Below, piece by piece: positions 34,337-41,897 of a DNA stretch of 64,000 nucleotides. Source of the stretch: Candidatus Hydrogenedentes bacterium UBA2224 (lineage in GTDB: Bacteria; Hydrogenedentota; Hydrogenedentia; Hydrogenedentales; SLHB01); contig DDYW01000058.1 in NCBI GenBank assembly GCA_002348185.1, positions 5,085 to 69,084 of the forward strand, read 5' to 3'. Position 1 is the stretch's first letter. The number at the start of each line of letters is the position of its first letter. A program made the position numbers and the translations under genes. Under the pieces are notes generated by a model. It was not told the DNA's origin. It worked only from the letters and a program-made list of their open reading frames with translations, and ran no database searches.

Positions 34337-35377
34337 ATGAACCAACGGACCGGAGTGACTCCAACACCGATGACCCCGCCGGAACCGGAGATTTCCGTGG
34401 TGATGCCGTGCTTCAACGCGGCGGAAACCCTGGAAGCCGCCATCGAATCCATCCGGAACCAGACGTTCCGCGAGTGGGAGTTCATTCTCGTGGATGACGG
34501 CTCCCGCGATGCCTCGCCCGGCGTTGCGGAGGCTATGGCCGCGAAGGATCGGCGGCTCCGCCTGGTCCGGCAGCCCCACGGAGGCATTGTGCGGGCCCTG
34601 CAGACGGGATGCGCCCTCGCCCGGGCGCCGTTCATCGCGCGCATGGACGCGGACGACCTCGCCCTGCCCGAGCGTCTTGCCAGACAGTACGCGCACATGC
34701 AGGCGCATCCCGATACCGCCCTGTGCGGCACCCACGTCAGCATGTTCGGCACGCGCATCGGCGAAGGACGGGCCCGGTATGAGGACTGGATTAACGGGCT
34801 TCGGAGTCATGATGACATCGTACGCGAGCTGTTCATCGAGTGCCCTGTCCCCCACCCCGCATTCTTTCTGCGCCGCGAGGCTTTCGAACGCGCCGGGGGC
34901 TACGAGGACCACGGCTGGGCGGAAGATTACGATCTGTGCATGCGGCTGTTCCTCGACGGGGCCCGCTTCGGCGTGGTGCCCGAACCCCTGTTGCGGTGGA
35001 GGGAGTCGCCTGGCCGTTTGTCGATGACCGCGGAACGGTATTCCCTGTCCCGGTTCCGGGCATTGAAACGTTTTTATCTCGAGCGTTCGTACCTCCGCGG
35101 CCGCAACCGCTTTCACCAGTGGGGCGCCGGCGAGGTGGGCAAAGTCTGGCTGCGCGAGTGGGAAACCCTTCAGCCTGAAGCCGTTGTGGACATACACCCC
35201 CGGAAGATCGGGCGTACGATTCATGGCGTTCCGGTCATCGCCCCCGATGATCTTCCGGAGCCCCAGACGACATTCATCGTTATTGCCGTGGGCGCGCCGG
35301 GCGCACGGGAGGAAATTCGCACCCGGCTGAAACCCCGTGGATATGCGGAGTTGCGCGATTTCCTCTTTGTGGCGTAA
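34337..35377 (+). CDS. Family 2 glycosyltransferase fused to a C-terminal Rossmann-like domain
   Basis: About 346 residues. The N-terminal 230 residues are a GT-A family 2 domain: EISVVMPCFNAAETLEAAIE, FILVDDGSRDAS, ARMDADDLALPERL (the DxD metal site) and GWAEDYDLCMRLF (the ED base motif). The last 90 residues differ from usual GT2 proteins: WGAGEVGKVWLREW, then AVVDIHPRKIGRTIHG and TFIVIAVGAPGAREEI, the strand-turn-helix spacing of a Rossmann-like nucleotide or sugar-binding domain. Start uncertain: ATGs at 34310, 34325, 34337 and 34370 are in frame and none has a good SD. It is probably cytoplasmic and acts on a surface glycan. Confidence 0.85.
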   Translation: MNQRTGVTPTPMTPPEPEISVVMPCFNAAETLEAAIESIRNQTFREWEFILVDDGSRDASPGVAEAMAAKDRRLRLVRQPHGGIVRALQTGCALARAPFIARMDADDLALPERLARQYAHMQAHPDTALCGTHVSMFGTRIGEGRARYEDWINGLRSHDDIVRELFIECPVPHPAFFLRREAFERAGGYEDHGWAEDYDLCMRLFLDGARFGVVPEPLLRWRESPGRLSMTAERYSLSRFRALKRFYLERSYLRGRNRFHQWGAGEVGKVWLREWETLQPEAVVDIHPRKIGRTIHGVPVIAPDDLPEPQTTFIVIAVGAPGAREEIRTRLKPRGYAELRDFLFVA

Positions 35378-35421
35378 GGTCAGCACGTGTTAACTCTAGC
35401 GGCCGGGAAAACGTTATTACC

Positions 35422-36018
35422 GTGAACGATGATGCGAACAGGGACTGGACCGCCCAGGACGACGACACGCTCGCCCTGGCCGTAAAGGCCGGTGAACAGG
35501 CGGCCTACGACGAACTGGTCCGGCGCCACCAGGCCCGCGTCTATGCCGTGGCGTACCGGTTCGCATCCAACCGGGAAGACGCCCTGGACATTGCCCAGGA
35601 GGCCTTGTTCAAGGCGTACCGGAAGATCGACTCGTGGGAACCGCGAACCGGCTTCGTGCCGTGGCTGATGCGCGTGACGGCCAACCACGCCATCGACCAC
35701 CTGCGGCGCAACAAACGGCGCAGGACGATGCGTCTGGCGGATGCGTATCCCGACGGGGAAGCGGGCGCCCCGTCGGAGCGACGTCACGCGCAACCCGAAG
35801 CCACAGCCCGGGCGGAGGAGATTGGACGCCATGTTCAGCGGGCGCTGGAGGCTCTTTCCGGCACGCAACGCGAAGTGTTCGTGTTGCGGCACTACGAAGG
35901 GTTTCCGCTCGCTGAGATTGCGGAAGTGCTGGGATGCAGTATCGGAAGCGTGAAAGTTCACCTGTTTCGCGCGGTCCGAAAGCTCCGGCAGGAACTCGAG
36001 GACATCGGGCGTTTCTGA
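35422..36018 (+). CDS. ECF-type RNA polymerase sigma factor
   Basis: A 198-residue sigma-70 family protein with regions 2 and 4 only. Region 2: YDELVRRHQARVYAVAYRF, then EDALDIAQEALFKAYRKID and RTGFVPWLMRVTANHAIDHL. Region 4: LSGTQREVFVLRHYEGFPL, followed by AEIAEVLGCSIGSVKVHLFRAVRKL as the helix-turn-helix. The start is a GTG at 35422. Fifty-four bases later a second gene encodes a cytoplasmic-tail plus transmembrane protein, the arrangement of sigma/anti-sigma pairs, suggesting control by an envelope signal. The regulated genes cannot be told from this window. Confidence 0.94.
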   Translation: MNDDANRDWTAQDDDTLALAVKAGEQAAYDELVRRHQARVYAVAYRFASNREDALDIAQEALFKAYRKIDSWEPRTGFVPWLMRVTANHAIDHLRRNKRRRTMRLADAYPDGEAGAPSERRHAQPEATARAEEIGRHVQRALEALSGTQREVFVLRHYEGFPLAEIAEVLGCSIGSVKVHLFRAVRKLRQELEDIGRF

Positions 36019-36072
36019 GACCGCGGCTGCGTGACGGCGCTGGCCCGCGCACGGATCGGAGATCTTGAACTC

Positions 36073-37128
36073 ATGCTGAGACGACGCAAAGCCGAAGGAT
36101 TGATGGCGCAGGCGCTCTACGAGCCGCTGTCGGAGCAGGATGCCGCCTTTCTGGAGTCCTATGTGCAGGCGCATCCCGGCGCGCGCGAAGAAATGTTAGC
36201 GCTGCGCCGGGTAGTAGCGAGCGTGCCCGCGGAGCGGCCCCCGCTGAATACCGACCTGCTCCCGGCGGTCCGGACGCGCATTGAGGAGGAGACCGGCACG
36301 CCCGAATGGAGGCCGCGCTTCCGTCTGGTCACGGCGGTGGCCTCCCTGGCGCTCATCGCGATGGCGGCGGGGCTCGCCTTCTTGAAGGTGCACGACGCCC
36401 CGGACCCGGGCCGTTTGACCGGCATGGAAACCGGAGCCGCGGTTCCGGGCGCCTCCGCCCTGGCCGCCGTCCTGACACACACCGATGCACTCGTGAAAGC
36501 CGGCAATTATGCCGACGCATACAAAACGCTTTCGGGCGCGCTCGACCGTTTTCCTGACGCGCCCGATGCCGGGGAGGCGCAGATGCTCCTCGCGGACATC
36601 GCGTTTGCGCGGCTCCACTGGTATGAACAGGCCCACAGCGATTACGAGCGGCTGTTTCAGGAGTACCACCAGACTTGGCTGGGCGCCCCGGCCCACCTGC
36701 GGGACCGGCGCGATCTGCTCGCGGAAGCGCGTCTGGTGCAGTTCCGGTCATTGCAGGATCTGGACGCCGCACGCGCCAACAGACTCGACCCGATGGGCGC
36801 GCTGGCGCGGGTGATCGTCACCTACCCCAACCAGGCCTACGTGCGGTCGCAGGCGGCCATGGAGATGGCCCGGCGCACCATTGAATCGGGCGCCGTCGAC
36901 CCGGCGTCTCCGGATGCGCTGGTTCAGGCGTTGCGGCACGCGCAGAAAGAGGCCGCCGATCCCATGGTCGTCGCGCAACTGTCGTACCAGATAGGCCACC
37001 TTTACGAATCGGAATACCGCGAATTCGACAAGGCCCGGGACGCCTTCCTGCAGGCGTCGCAACACCCCGCGCTGCAGCAGCAGGCCCGTTCCGCCCTCGC
37101 CCGGCTCGATGCGGCCGCCGCGCAGTGA
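36073..37128 (+). CDS. Single-pass membrane protein with C-terminal TPR-like domain; candidate anti-sigma factor
   Basis: A 351-residue protein directly after the sigma gene. Residues 1-75 are cytoplasmic and resemble the helical sigma-binding domain of anti-sigma factors (LYEPLSEQDAAFLESYVQAH, then LALRRVVASVPAERPPL), but without the zinc-binding HxxxCxxC. One membrane segment at about 84-102 (LVTAVASLALIAMAAGLAFL) leads to a periplasmic region of helical TPR-like repeats (LVKAGNYADAYKTLSGALDRF; EYREFDKARDAFLQAS). The start is the ATG at 36073 with GGAG 11 bases upstream; a GTG at 36031 is possible. The anti-sigma role is inference from layout. Confidence 0.75.
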   Translation: MLRRRKAEGLMAQALYEPLSEQDAAFLESYVQAHPGAREEMLALRRVVASVPAERPPLNTDLLPAVRTRIEEETGTPEWRPRFRLVTAVASLALIAMAAGLAFLKVHDAPDPGRLTGMETGAAVPGASALAAVLTHTDALVKAGNYADAYKTLSGALDRFPDAPDAGEAQMLLADIAFARLHWYEQAHSDYERLFQEYHQTWLGAPAHLRDRRDLLAEARLVQFRSLQDLDAARANRLDPMGALARVIVTYPNQAYVRSQAAMEMARRTIESGAVDPASPDALVQALRHAQKEAADPMVVAQLSYQIGHLYESEYREFDKARDAFLQASQHPALQQQARSALARLDAAAAQ

Positions 37129-37204
37129 GGAGATTGAGGAAAACGGCGACATGTTCCGGCCATGTGTCTTTGTGTGAACACGGAGTCTTCGAAGCAGAAC
37201 CATC

Positions 37205-37666
37205 ATGCAGCTCAGACGCATCGTGACGGGGGGACAAACCGGCGTGGACCGCGCCGCGCTCGACGTGGCCCTGCGCCTGGGCATCGGCTGCGGCGGATGG
37301 TGTCCCCGGGGCCGCCTTGCCGAAGACGGCCCACTGCCCGCGAACTATCCTCTCAAAGAGACCCCCACGTCCGTGTACGCCGAACGCACGGAATGGAACG
37401 TCCGCGACTCGGACGGCACGCTTGTGCTCACGTGGGGACCGCCGGCCGACGGCACCGCGTTTACGGTCGACATGGCCCGTAAACATGGCCGGCCGGTGCT
37501 CGTGATTGATCTCGAAGCGAGGGAAGCCAGCTTTGAACAGGTGCACACGTGGCTTCTCGAAAACGGCATCCGCACGCTCAACGTGGCCGGCCCGCGCGAG
37601 AGCAAATGCCCGGGGATCTACGAGGACGCGTCGGCATTCCTCGAAGCGCTGCTCTCGCGCCTGTAG
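37205..37666 (+). CDS. Putative molybdenum cofactor carrier family protein
   Basis: A 153-residue cytoplasmic Rossmann-like protein. The N-terminal VTGGQTGVDRAALDVALRLG, then GGWCPRGRLAEDGPLP and RTEWNVRDSDGTLVLTWG, are signatures of the putative molybdenum carrier family, related to lysine decarboxylase-like/LOG folds that bind nucleotides or pterins. ATG at 37205; upstream bases give only a weak SD. No molybdopterin biosynthesis genes are nearby, so a cofactor role is family-based only. It ends 12 bp from the convergent bacilliredoxin-like gene. Confidence 0.85.
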   Translation: MQLRRIVTGGQTGVDRAALDVALRLGIGCGGWCPRGRLAEDGPLPANYPLKETPTSVYAERTEWNVRDSDGTLVLTWGPPADGTAFTVDMARKHGRPVLVIDLEAREASFEQVHTWLLENGIRTLNVAGPRESKCPGIYEDASAFLEALLSRL

Positions 37667-37678
37667 TCGTGGCGGGCC

Positions 37679-38197
37679 TCAGTTGCCGCGGTACGGCGGG
37701 ACGGCCGAGCAGCCGGGATTGACCGGTTCGTTCTTTGCGAAAATCTCTGGCGGCGCCGAGGGGCCCGGCCGGCCGCATTCACGTTCGAAGAGATCCATTA
37801 GGAACACCGCCAGACCATCGGCCCCGTGTGTCTCGATGTCCTGCCGGGTGAGGACACACACGGGTTGTCCAGCGTTGAACAGAATGACGTTGGGCGACGA
37901 GTTCACGTAATCCGGAACATATGTTCGGGCACGGGCCGTCGCTGGTATGTCGACCCCCGCGAACACGGTAAACAGCCGGTCGGGGATCACGTGATGTTGC
38001 AGAGCGCGGGTGACGCCCGGTCTGCAACTGGAGGCCGCACACCCGCACACCGAATTGATTACCAGCAGCGTGGTTCCGGGGAAATTGCTGCCCAGCGCGG
38101 CATCGACCTCGCCAGGAGTTTTCAACGGCGTAACGCCCACGTTCGACAGCTCGCGCTCCATCGGCGCAACAGCATCGAGATCGTAAAGCGATTGCAT
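37679..38197 (-). CDS. BrxA/BrxB-family (DUF1094) bacilliredoxin-like protein
   Basis: A 172-residue protein with the thioredoxin-like fold and CGC active site of the YphP/YqiW family: LLVINSVCGCAASSCRPGV at about residues 45-63, then VFAGVDIPATARARTYVPD and PNVILFNAGQPVCVLTRQDIE. Family members remove bacillithiol from protein thiols. A further pair of cysteines and a roughly 20-residue C-terminal tail exceed the usual 145-residue length. The ATG at 38197 has AGAGGAAAA upstream. Gram-negative hosts often lack bacillithiol; the partner thiol here is unknown. Confidence 0.87.
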   Translation of the reverse strand: MQSLYDLDAVAPMERELSNVGVTPLKTPGEVDAALGSNFPGTTLLVINSVCGCAASSCRPGVTRALQHHVIPDRLFTVFAGVDIPATARARTYVPDYVNSSPNVILFNAGQPVCVLTRQDIETHGADGLAVFLMDLFERECGRPGPSAPPEIFAKNEPVNPGCSAVPPYRGN

Positions 38198-38335
38198 GGG
38201 ATTTTCCTCTCTGCTCGCACCGCCCCTCGCATGAAGATCTCGGGGGCGCCATCGGCCTGTCCGGGCACACCTCACCCGGATGTGAACAGAACGCCGGGCG
38301 CGACCGGGGCTATTCCCGCAGACAGGGCCGCCGGA

Positions 38336-39637
38336 TCAGGTGTATTGGGGGAGATAGTCGCCGTGGGCTTCGATCAGGTCATCGCACATGGACACGATCT
38401 CGTCGATGGTGAGCTCGGCCGCGGTGTGCGGATCGAGGAGAGCGGCCTGGTAGATGTAGTCCTTCCTGCGGGTAAGCGCCGCCTCGATGGTCAGTTCCTG
38501 CACGTTGACGTTGGTGCGGGTGAGCGCGGCGCATTGGGGCGGCAGGTTGCCGACGCAGGCCGGGTGGATGCCGCTCCGATCGGCCACGCAGAGCACCTCG
38601 ACGCAGCAGTTGGCGGGCAGGTTGGGGATCAATCCGGTGTTGAGCACGTTGCCCCCGAACGTGTACGGTGCGCCGGTTTCGAGCGCGCCGAAGATGTAGG
38701 AGGCATACTCTTCGCCCCGGTCGTGGGAAAGCGATTCCTCGTTGAGCAGTAAGCCCTTCATCGCGTCCCAGGCCTCGATCTGGGCGATGCAGCGGCGGGG
38801 ATATTCGTCCAAAGGGATCTGGAACCGCTCGATCAGTTCCGGGGCCTTCGCTTTGATAAACCAGGGCACATATTCGCTGGTGTGTTCACTCGACTCGGTC
38901 ACGTAATACCCGAACCGCTTCATCAGTTCGAAGCGCACGTCGTCCTTGCCGCGGTTCTCCGGCAACTGGGCGCGCCGGCGGATCTCGGGATACAGGTCTT
39001 CGCCGTTGCGCGAAATGCTCAACAGCCACCCCTGGTGATTGATCCCGGCGATCTGCCATTTGAGGTTGTCGCCGGGCAGACCCAGCATCATGCACAAATT
39101 CGTCGCGCAAACCTGCACGCTGTGGCACAGGCCCACAACGCGGACATTCGTGGCCCGCTGCAGGGCGCCCGTCAGGATGCCCATCGGATTGGTGTAATTC
39201 AGCATCAGCGCACCGGGACACACCTTCTCCATGATGCGGCAGTACTCGAGCATCACCGGGATCGTGCGCAGTCCCCGGAAGATCCCGCCGATGCCCAGGG
39301 TGTCAGCGATGGTCTGTCGCAGACCATACTTTTTCGGGATCTCAAAATCGATCACGGTCGCGGGTTCGTAGCCGCCCACCTGAATCGCGTTGACCACATA
39401 GTCCGCGCCCTCAAGCGCCTTCGCGGCGTCTTTCGCGAGATGCGAAGTGTACGTTGCCTTCGCACCGAGGTTCTTGTTGATGTTATTCATCATCACCTCG
39501 GACACGTGCAGCCGATCCGGGTCGATGTCCACCAGCGTCACCTGCGCGTCGCGGAGGCTTTCCTCGTGCAGGCAGTCCCCCAGCACATTCTTCGCGAACA
39601 CCGTACTTCCCGCGCCCAGAAAACAGATCTTTGCCAT
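38336..39637 (-). CDS. melA: GH4 family alpha-galactosidase / glycosidase
   Basis: A 433-residue NAD- and metal-dependent glycosidase of family 4. The dinucleotide site is FLGAGSTVFAKNV (6-18), with VDIDPDRL at 37-44. Metal and substrate motifs are NYTNPMGI (147-154), CHSVQ (171-175) and GINHQGW (198-204). The CHS metal-binding cysteine/histidine pair and the GINH block are those of alpha-galactosidases and alpha-glucuronidases of the MelA type; exact sugar is unsure. The enzymes act on cytoplasmic, non-phosphorylated or phosphorylated glycosides by oxidation at C3. The ATG at 39637 follows AAGGAGGTTGCCGGC. It appears to be monocistronic. Confidence 0.9.
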   Translation of the reverse strand: MAKICFLGAGSTVFAKNVLGDCLHEESLRDAQVTLVDIDPDRLHVSEVMMNNINKNLGAKATYTSHLAKDAAKALEGADYVVNAIQVGGYEPATVIDFEIPKKYGLRQTIADTLGIGGIFRGLRTIPVMLEYCRIMEKVCPGALMLNYTNPMGILTGALQRATNVRVVGLCHSVQVCATNLCMMLGLPGDNLKWQIAGINHQGWLLSISRNGEDLYPEIRRRAQLPENRGKDDVRFELMKRFGYYVTESSEHTSEYVPWFIKAKAPELIERFQIPLDEYPRRCIAQIEAWDAMKGLLLNEESLSHDRGEEYASYIFGALETGAPYTFGGNVLNTGLIPNLPANCCVEVLCVADRSGIHPACVGNLPPQCAALTRTNVNVQELTIEAALTRRKDYIYQAALLDPHTAAELTIDEIVSMCDDLIEAHGDYLPQYT

Positions 39638-39811
39638 GCCGGCAACCTCCTTTGAAATACCCGGCGGAATGATACGCTCGGAGAAGAAAGGACGTCAAAG
39701 CGAAACCCAAAAGAATGAGCGCCCATTAAGCTGCTGGCACATCTCACGGTCCCCCATTCGCTGAGGGAGGCAGGCGCTCCAGGCGGCTTGCCTGCAGTCT
39801 TGTCTTGTAAC

Positions 39812-40339
39812 GCAGGCGTCCCGCCTGCAGTCCTATCTTCCGGGGACGATCCGGATGCAGGCGAGACGTGTGCGCTACAAGAGGCCTTGGTGGCTTGGCT
39901 GCTTTGCGTGAGGCAATTATCCCTCCCATCTTATTTCACACCAGCAATCTGAACGCTGGCGCTCGCGTTTGAGATTGACACCGCAGGTGTCGATGCCGCG
40001 GGCGAAGCCCATCAATCCTGCGTCGTCGTTTGTCGGAACGACACCGAAGGTGTCGAATCTGAGTAGCCACGGGTGAAACCCGTGGATCGGGTGCGCGCCC
40101 CTATCCCAACCCCCGAAGTGGGTTGAACGGAAATGCATGACTGTTCCACCCCTTTCGGGGTTGGGTCGTTGTGTGGATGATCCCTGGGCTGCGCCCAGGG
40201 CTACTCAAATTGGACCCCATTCCGGGGTCCCCGGATTCCCATGTTCAGCGTCTACCGGGCTGCCCTGAAAGGGCGAGCTAGAATAGCCCAGGGCAACGCC
40301 CTGGGTTGGCGTCGCAAAACAGATACGCCCTGAAAGGGC
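39812..40339. repeat. Array of eleven short hairpins with different stems
   Basis: Stem-loops (loop): 39812-39828 (TCC), 39977-39991 (GCA), 40039-40055 (GAA), 40067-40085 (GAA), 40107-40125 (imperfect, GAA-containing), 40148-40161 (TTTC), 40182-40200 (TGC), 40212-40230 (ATTCC), 40262-40274 (GAA), 40287-40305 (AAC), 40327-40339 (GAA). Stems are 5-8 bp and perfect apart from 40107. The hairpins at 40262 and 40327 are identical; all others have unrelated stems. No T-run follows any of them. Confidence 0.85.
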
Positions 40340-40399
40340 ATCCCGAAACCAAGAGAGACACGAAACAGACCATGTCCCAAAAGTGTTCTCAGACTCTCC

Positions 40400-40456
40400 T
40401 CGATATCCTCATCGCGATCGGAATCGGGATCGCGATCGTTATCGAGATCGGGAATC
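40400..40456. repeat. Degenerate 6-bp repeat of ATCGNG type
   Basis: About nine imperfect ATCGCG/ATCGGG/ATCGAG units, which read as an Asp/Arg-rich or Ile/Glu-rich low-complexity peptide depending on frame. It lies about 60 bp beyond the last hairpin of the array, again pairing a hairpin cluster with a short tandem repeat. Confidence 0.7.
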
Positions 40457-40812
40457 TCCGTCCATGATCTCCCGTGATGGAGATTCGGTGAAAAGCACGC
40501 GTGAGATTGGAGCTTGGCTTGCCCTTTCAGGGCGAAGTGCGTTGGGGGATCGGTTTCCGGGGCGCCGTCACGCGTCCGCGGCTCCGCGCTCGACCGCCGG
40601 GCACGCAGCTCGTTCCTCTGGCATCGCGTCAGCGGCAGCCACATTGGCGAGCTGTTTGTCCGGCGATTCCGAAGGACCCAGCTCGTGGTGCGCGCACCGA
40701 TTGTGTAGAATGGCGCGAGTCCAGCGGTATCGCGTCAGGGCAGCCGCGTCTGTGTTGCCGGGCAGATGCCCGCGGGCTGGCAAGCCAGGATTATGAATTC
40801 AGAAGGAGCATC

Positions 40813-41682
40813 ATGATGAGTGTCTTGTGGAGCGTGGCGGTACTGGTGAGCGCGGGCGCCGCGGGTTCGGGGCCGGATGCCGTGCACTTTCAGGCGCACC
40901 GGGGCGGATTGAAAGAGGTGCCGGAAAACACGTTGGCCGCCTATCGGTATGCCTGGGACCTCGGGGCGATTCCTGAAGTGGACATCTGCGCGACGAAAGA
41001 CGGGGTCATAATCTGTCTGCATGACAACACCCTGAAACGGACCACCGACGCCACGGCCAACTACGACGTCCCCGTGTCGCGCCTGACCTTCGAGGAGATC
41101 CGGCACTGGGACGCGGGCGCCTGGTTCGACCCCAAATACGCGGGCGAGAAGGTCCCAAGCCTTGAAGAAGTGCTGCAGGAAATGGCCCGCCGGAAAGACG
41201 CTCAAATCTATCTTGACCTGAAAGACGTCGACCTGGAGGCCCTGGGCCGCCTGCTCGGGAAATACGGCGTGGCGAAACGCGTGATTTTCTGCCACAACAA
41301 GGTCGAATCGTGCCGTACGATGCGCGAGGCCGTGCCGGGATTGCGCACCATGCTGTGGATCGGCGGTGACGTACCTGAGATTCAGGCGAAGTTCCGCCAG
41401 GCGGCGGCGGCGGAATTCAAGGGGCTGGACCAGGTGCAACTCCACCTGCACGCCGACCCATCAGCCGGAAGCGGCGTCCGGTACCTCATGGACGCGGCGT
41501 TTCTCCGCGAAGCGCTGGCATTAACGCGCGAGAAGCACATCGACCTCGAGGTGCTGCCGTTCGCATTCGACTGCGCGAGCCTTTCGGGCCTGCTGGACCT
41601 CGGCATTCGCTGGTACGCCACCGACGAACCCAAACGGTTCACGGCGTGCGTGCAGGAGTATTTCGGCGCAACCGGGGAATGA
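40813..41682 (+). CDS. Glycerophosphodiester phosphodiesterase family protein
   Basis: A 289-residue exported protein. After a short signal (MMSVLWSVAVLVSAGAAGSG) the GDPD barrel starts with HFQAHRGGLKEVPENTLAAY (catalytic His and Arg and the PENT block), then EVDICATKDGVIICLHDNTLKR, which contains the metal ligand Glu-x-Asp and the second catalytic His. A third conserved region, AQIYLDLKDVD, supplies another acidic residue. Expected role: hydrolysis of glycerophosphodiesters in the periplasm. The start is one of two adjacent ATGs at 40813/40816 after AGAAGGAGCATC. The frame stays open far upstream into the repeat region but without an SD. Confidence 0.9.
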   Translation: MMSVLWSVAVLVSAGAAGSGPDAVHFQAHRGGLKEVPENTLAAYRYAWDLGAIPEVDICATKDGVIICLHDNTLKRTTDATANYDVPVSRLTFEEIRHWDAGAWFDPKYAGEKVPSLEEVLQEMARRKDAQIYLDLKDVDLEALGRLLGKYGVAKRVIFCHNKVESCRTMREAVPGLRTMLWIGGDVPEIQAKFRQAAAAEFKGLDQVQLHLHADPSAGSGVRYLMDAAFLREALALTREKHIDLEVLPFAFDCASLSGLLDLGIRWYATDEPKRFTACVQEYFGATGE

Positions 41683-41742
41683 CGCGGTTGTGATGCCGGT
41701 CATCCAGAGCGCCCCGTTCCGGACAGCGCCGCTGGACCGTGG

Positions 41743-41892
41743 CTATTCCTGTTCTTCCTCGCCGTTGCCGGCCAGACGCCGAAGCATGTGCTTGATGTCC
41801 ATTGCACCGCGAATGGCGACATAGACGGTGATGGTCGAATACCAGACCACACACCCCATCGTCGCAAGAAACCAGAACCAGTGTTCAGGCAT
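41743..41892 (-). CDS. 49-residue single-pass membrane protein, putative symporter small accessory protein
   Basis: A very short gene on the same strand as, and 5 bp behind, the SSS symporter. Its product has one membrane segment (WFWFLATMGCVVWYSTITVYVA), then a charged tail with AMDIKHMLRRL and an acidic end (NGEEEQE). The ATG at 41892 has AGAGGAT 9 bases upstream. Small single-span partners are encoded next to many SSS symporters. The proposed role is assembly or stability of the transporter, by context. Confidence 0.8.
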   Translation of the reverse strand: MPEHWFWFLATMGCVVWYSTITVYVAIRGAMDIKHMLRRLAGNGEEEQE

Positions 41893-41897
41893 GGCAA

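Larger units (their letters stand above)
39638..40812. other. 1.2-kb noncoding region: hairpin array and simple repeat
   Basis: No gene supported. Open frames across it are short and would encode repeat-derived, Arg/Pro-rich sequence. It holds eleven short hairpins between 39812 and 40339, a variant of a phrase repeated at 53368-53390 (39857-39879) and a degenerate 6-bp repeat at 40400-40456; the last 350 bp before the glycerophosphodiesterase gene show nothing recognisable. Confidence 0.7.

Noticed and set aside
40252..40644. Short protein on the minus strand across the hairpin array
   Set aside because: Encodes repeat-derived Arg/Asp-rich sequence with no SD.
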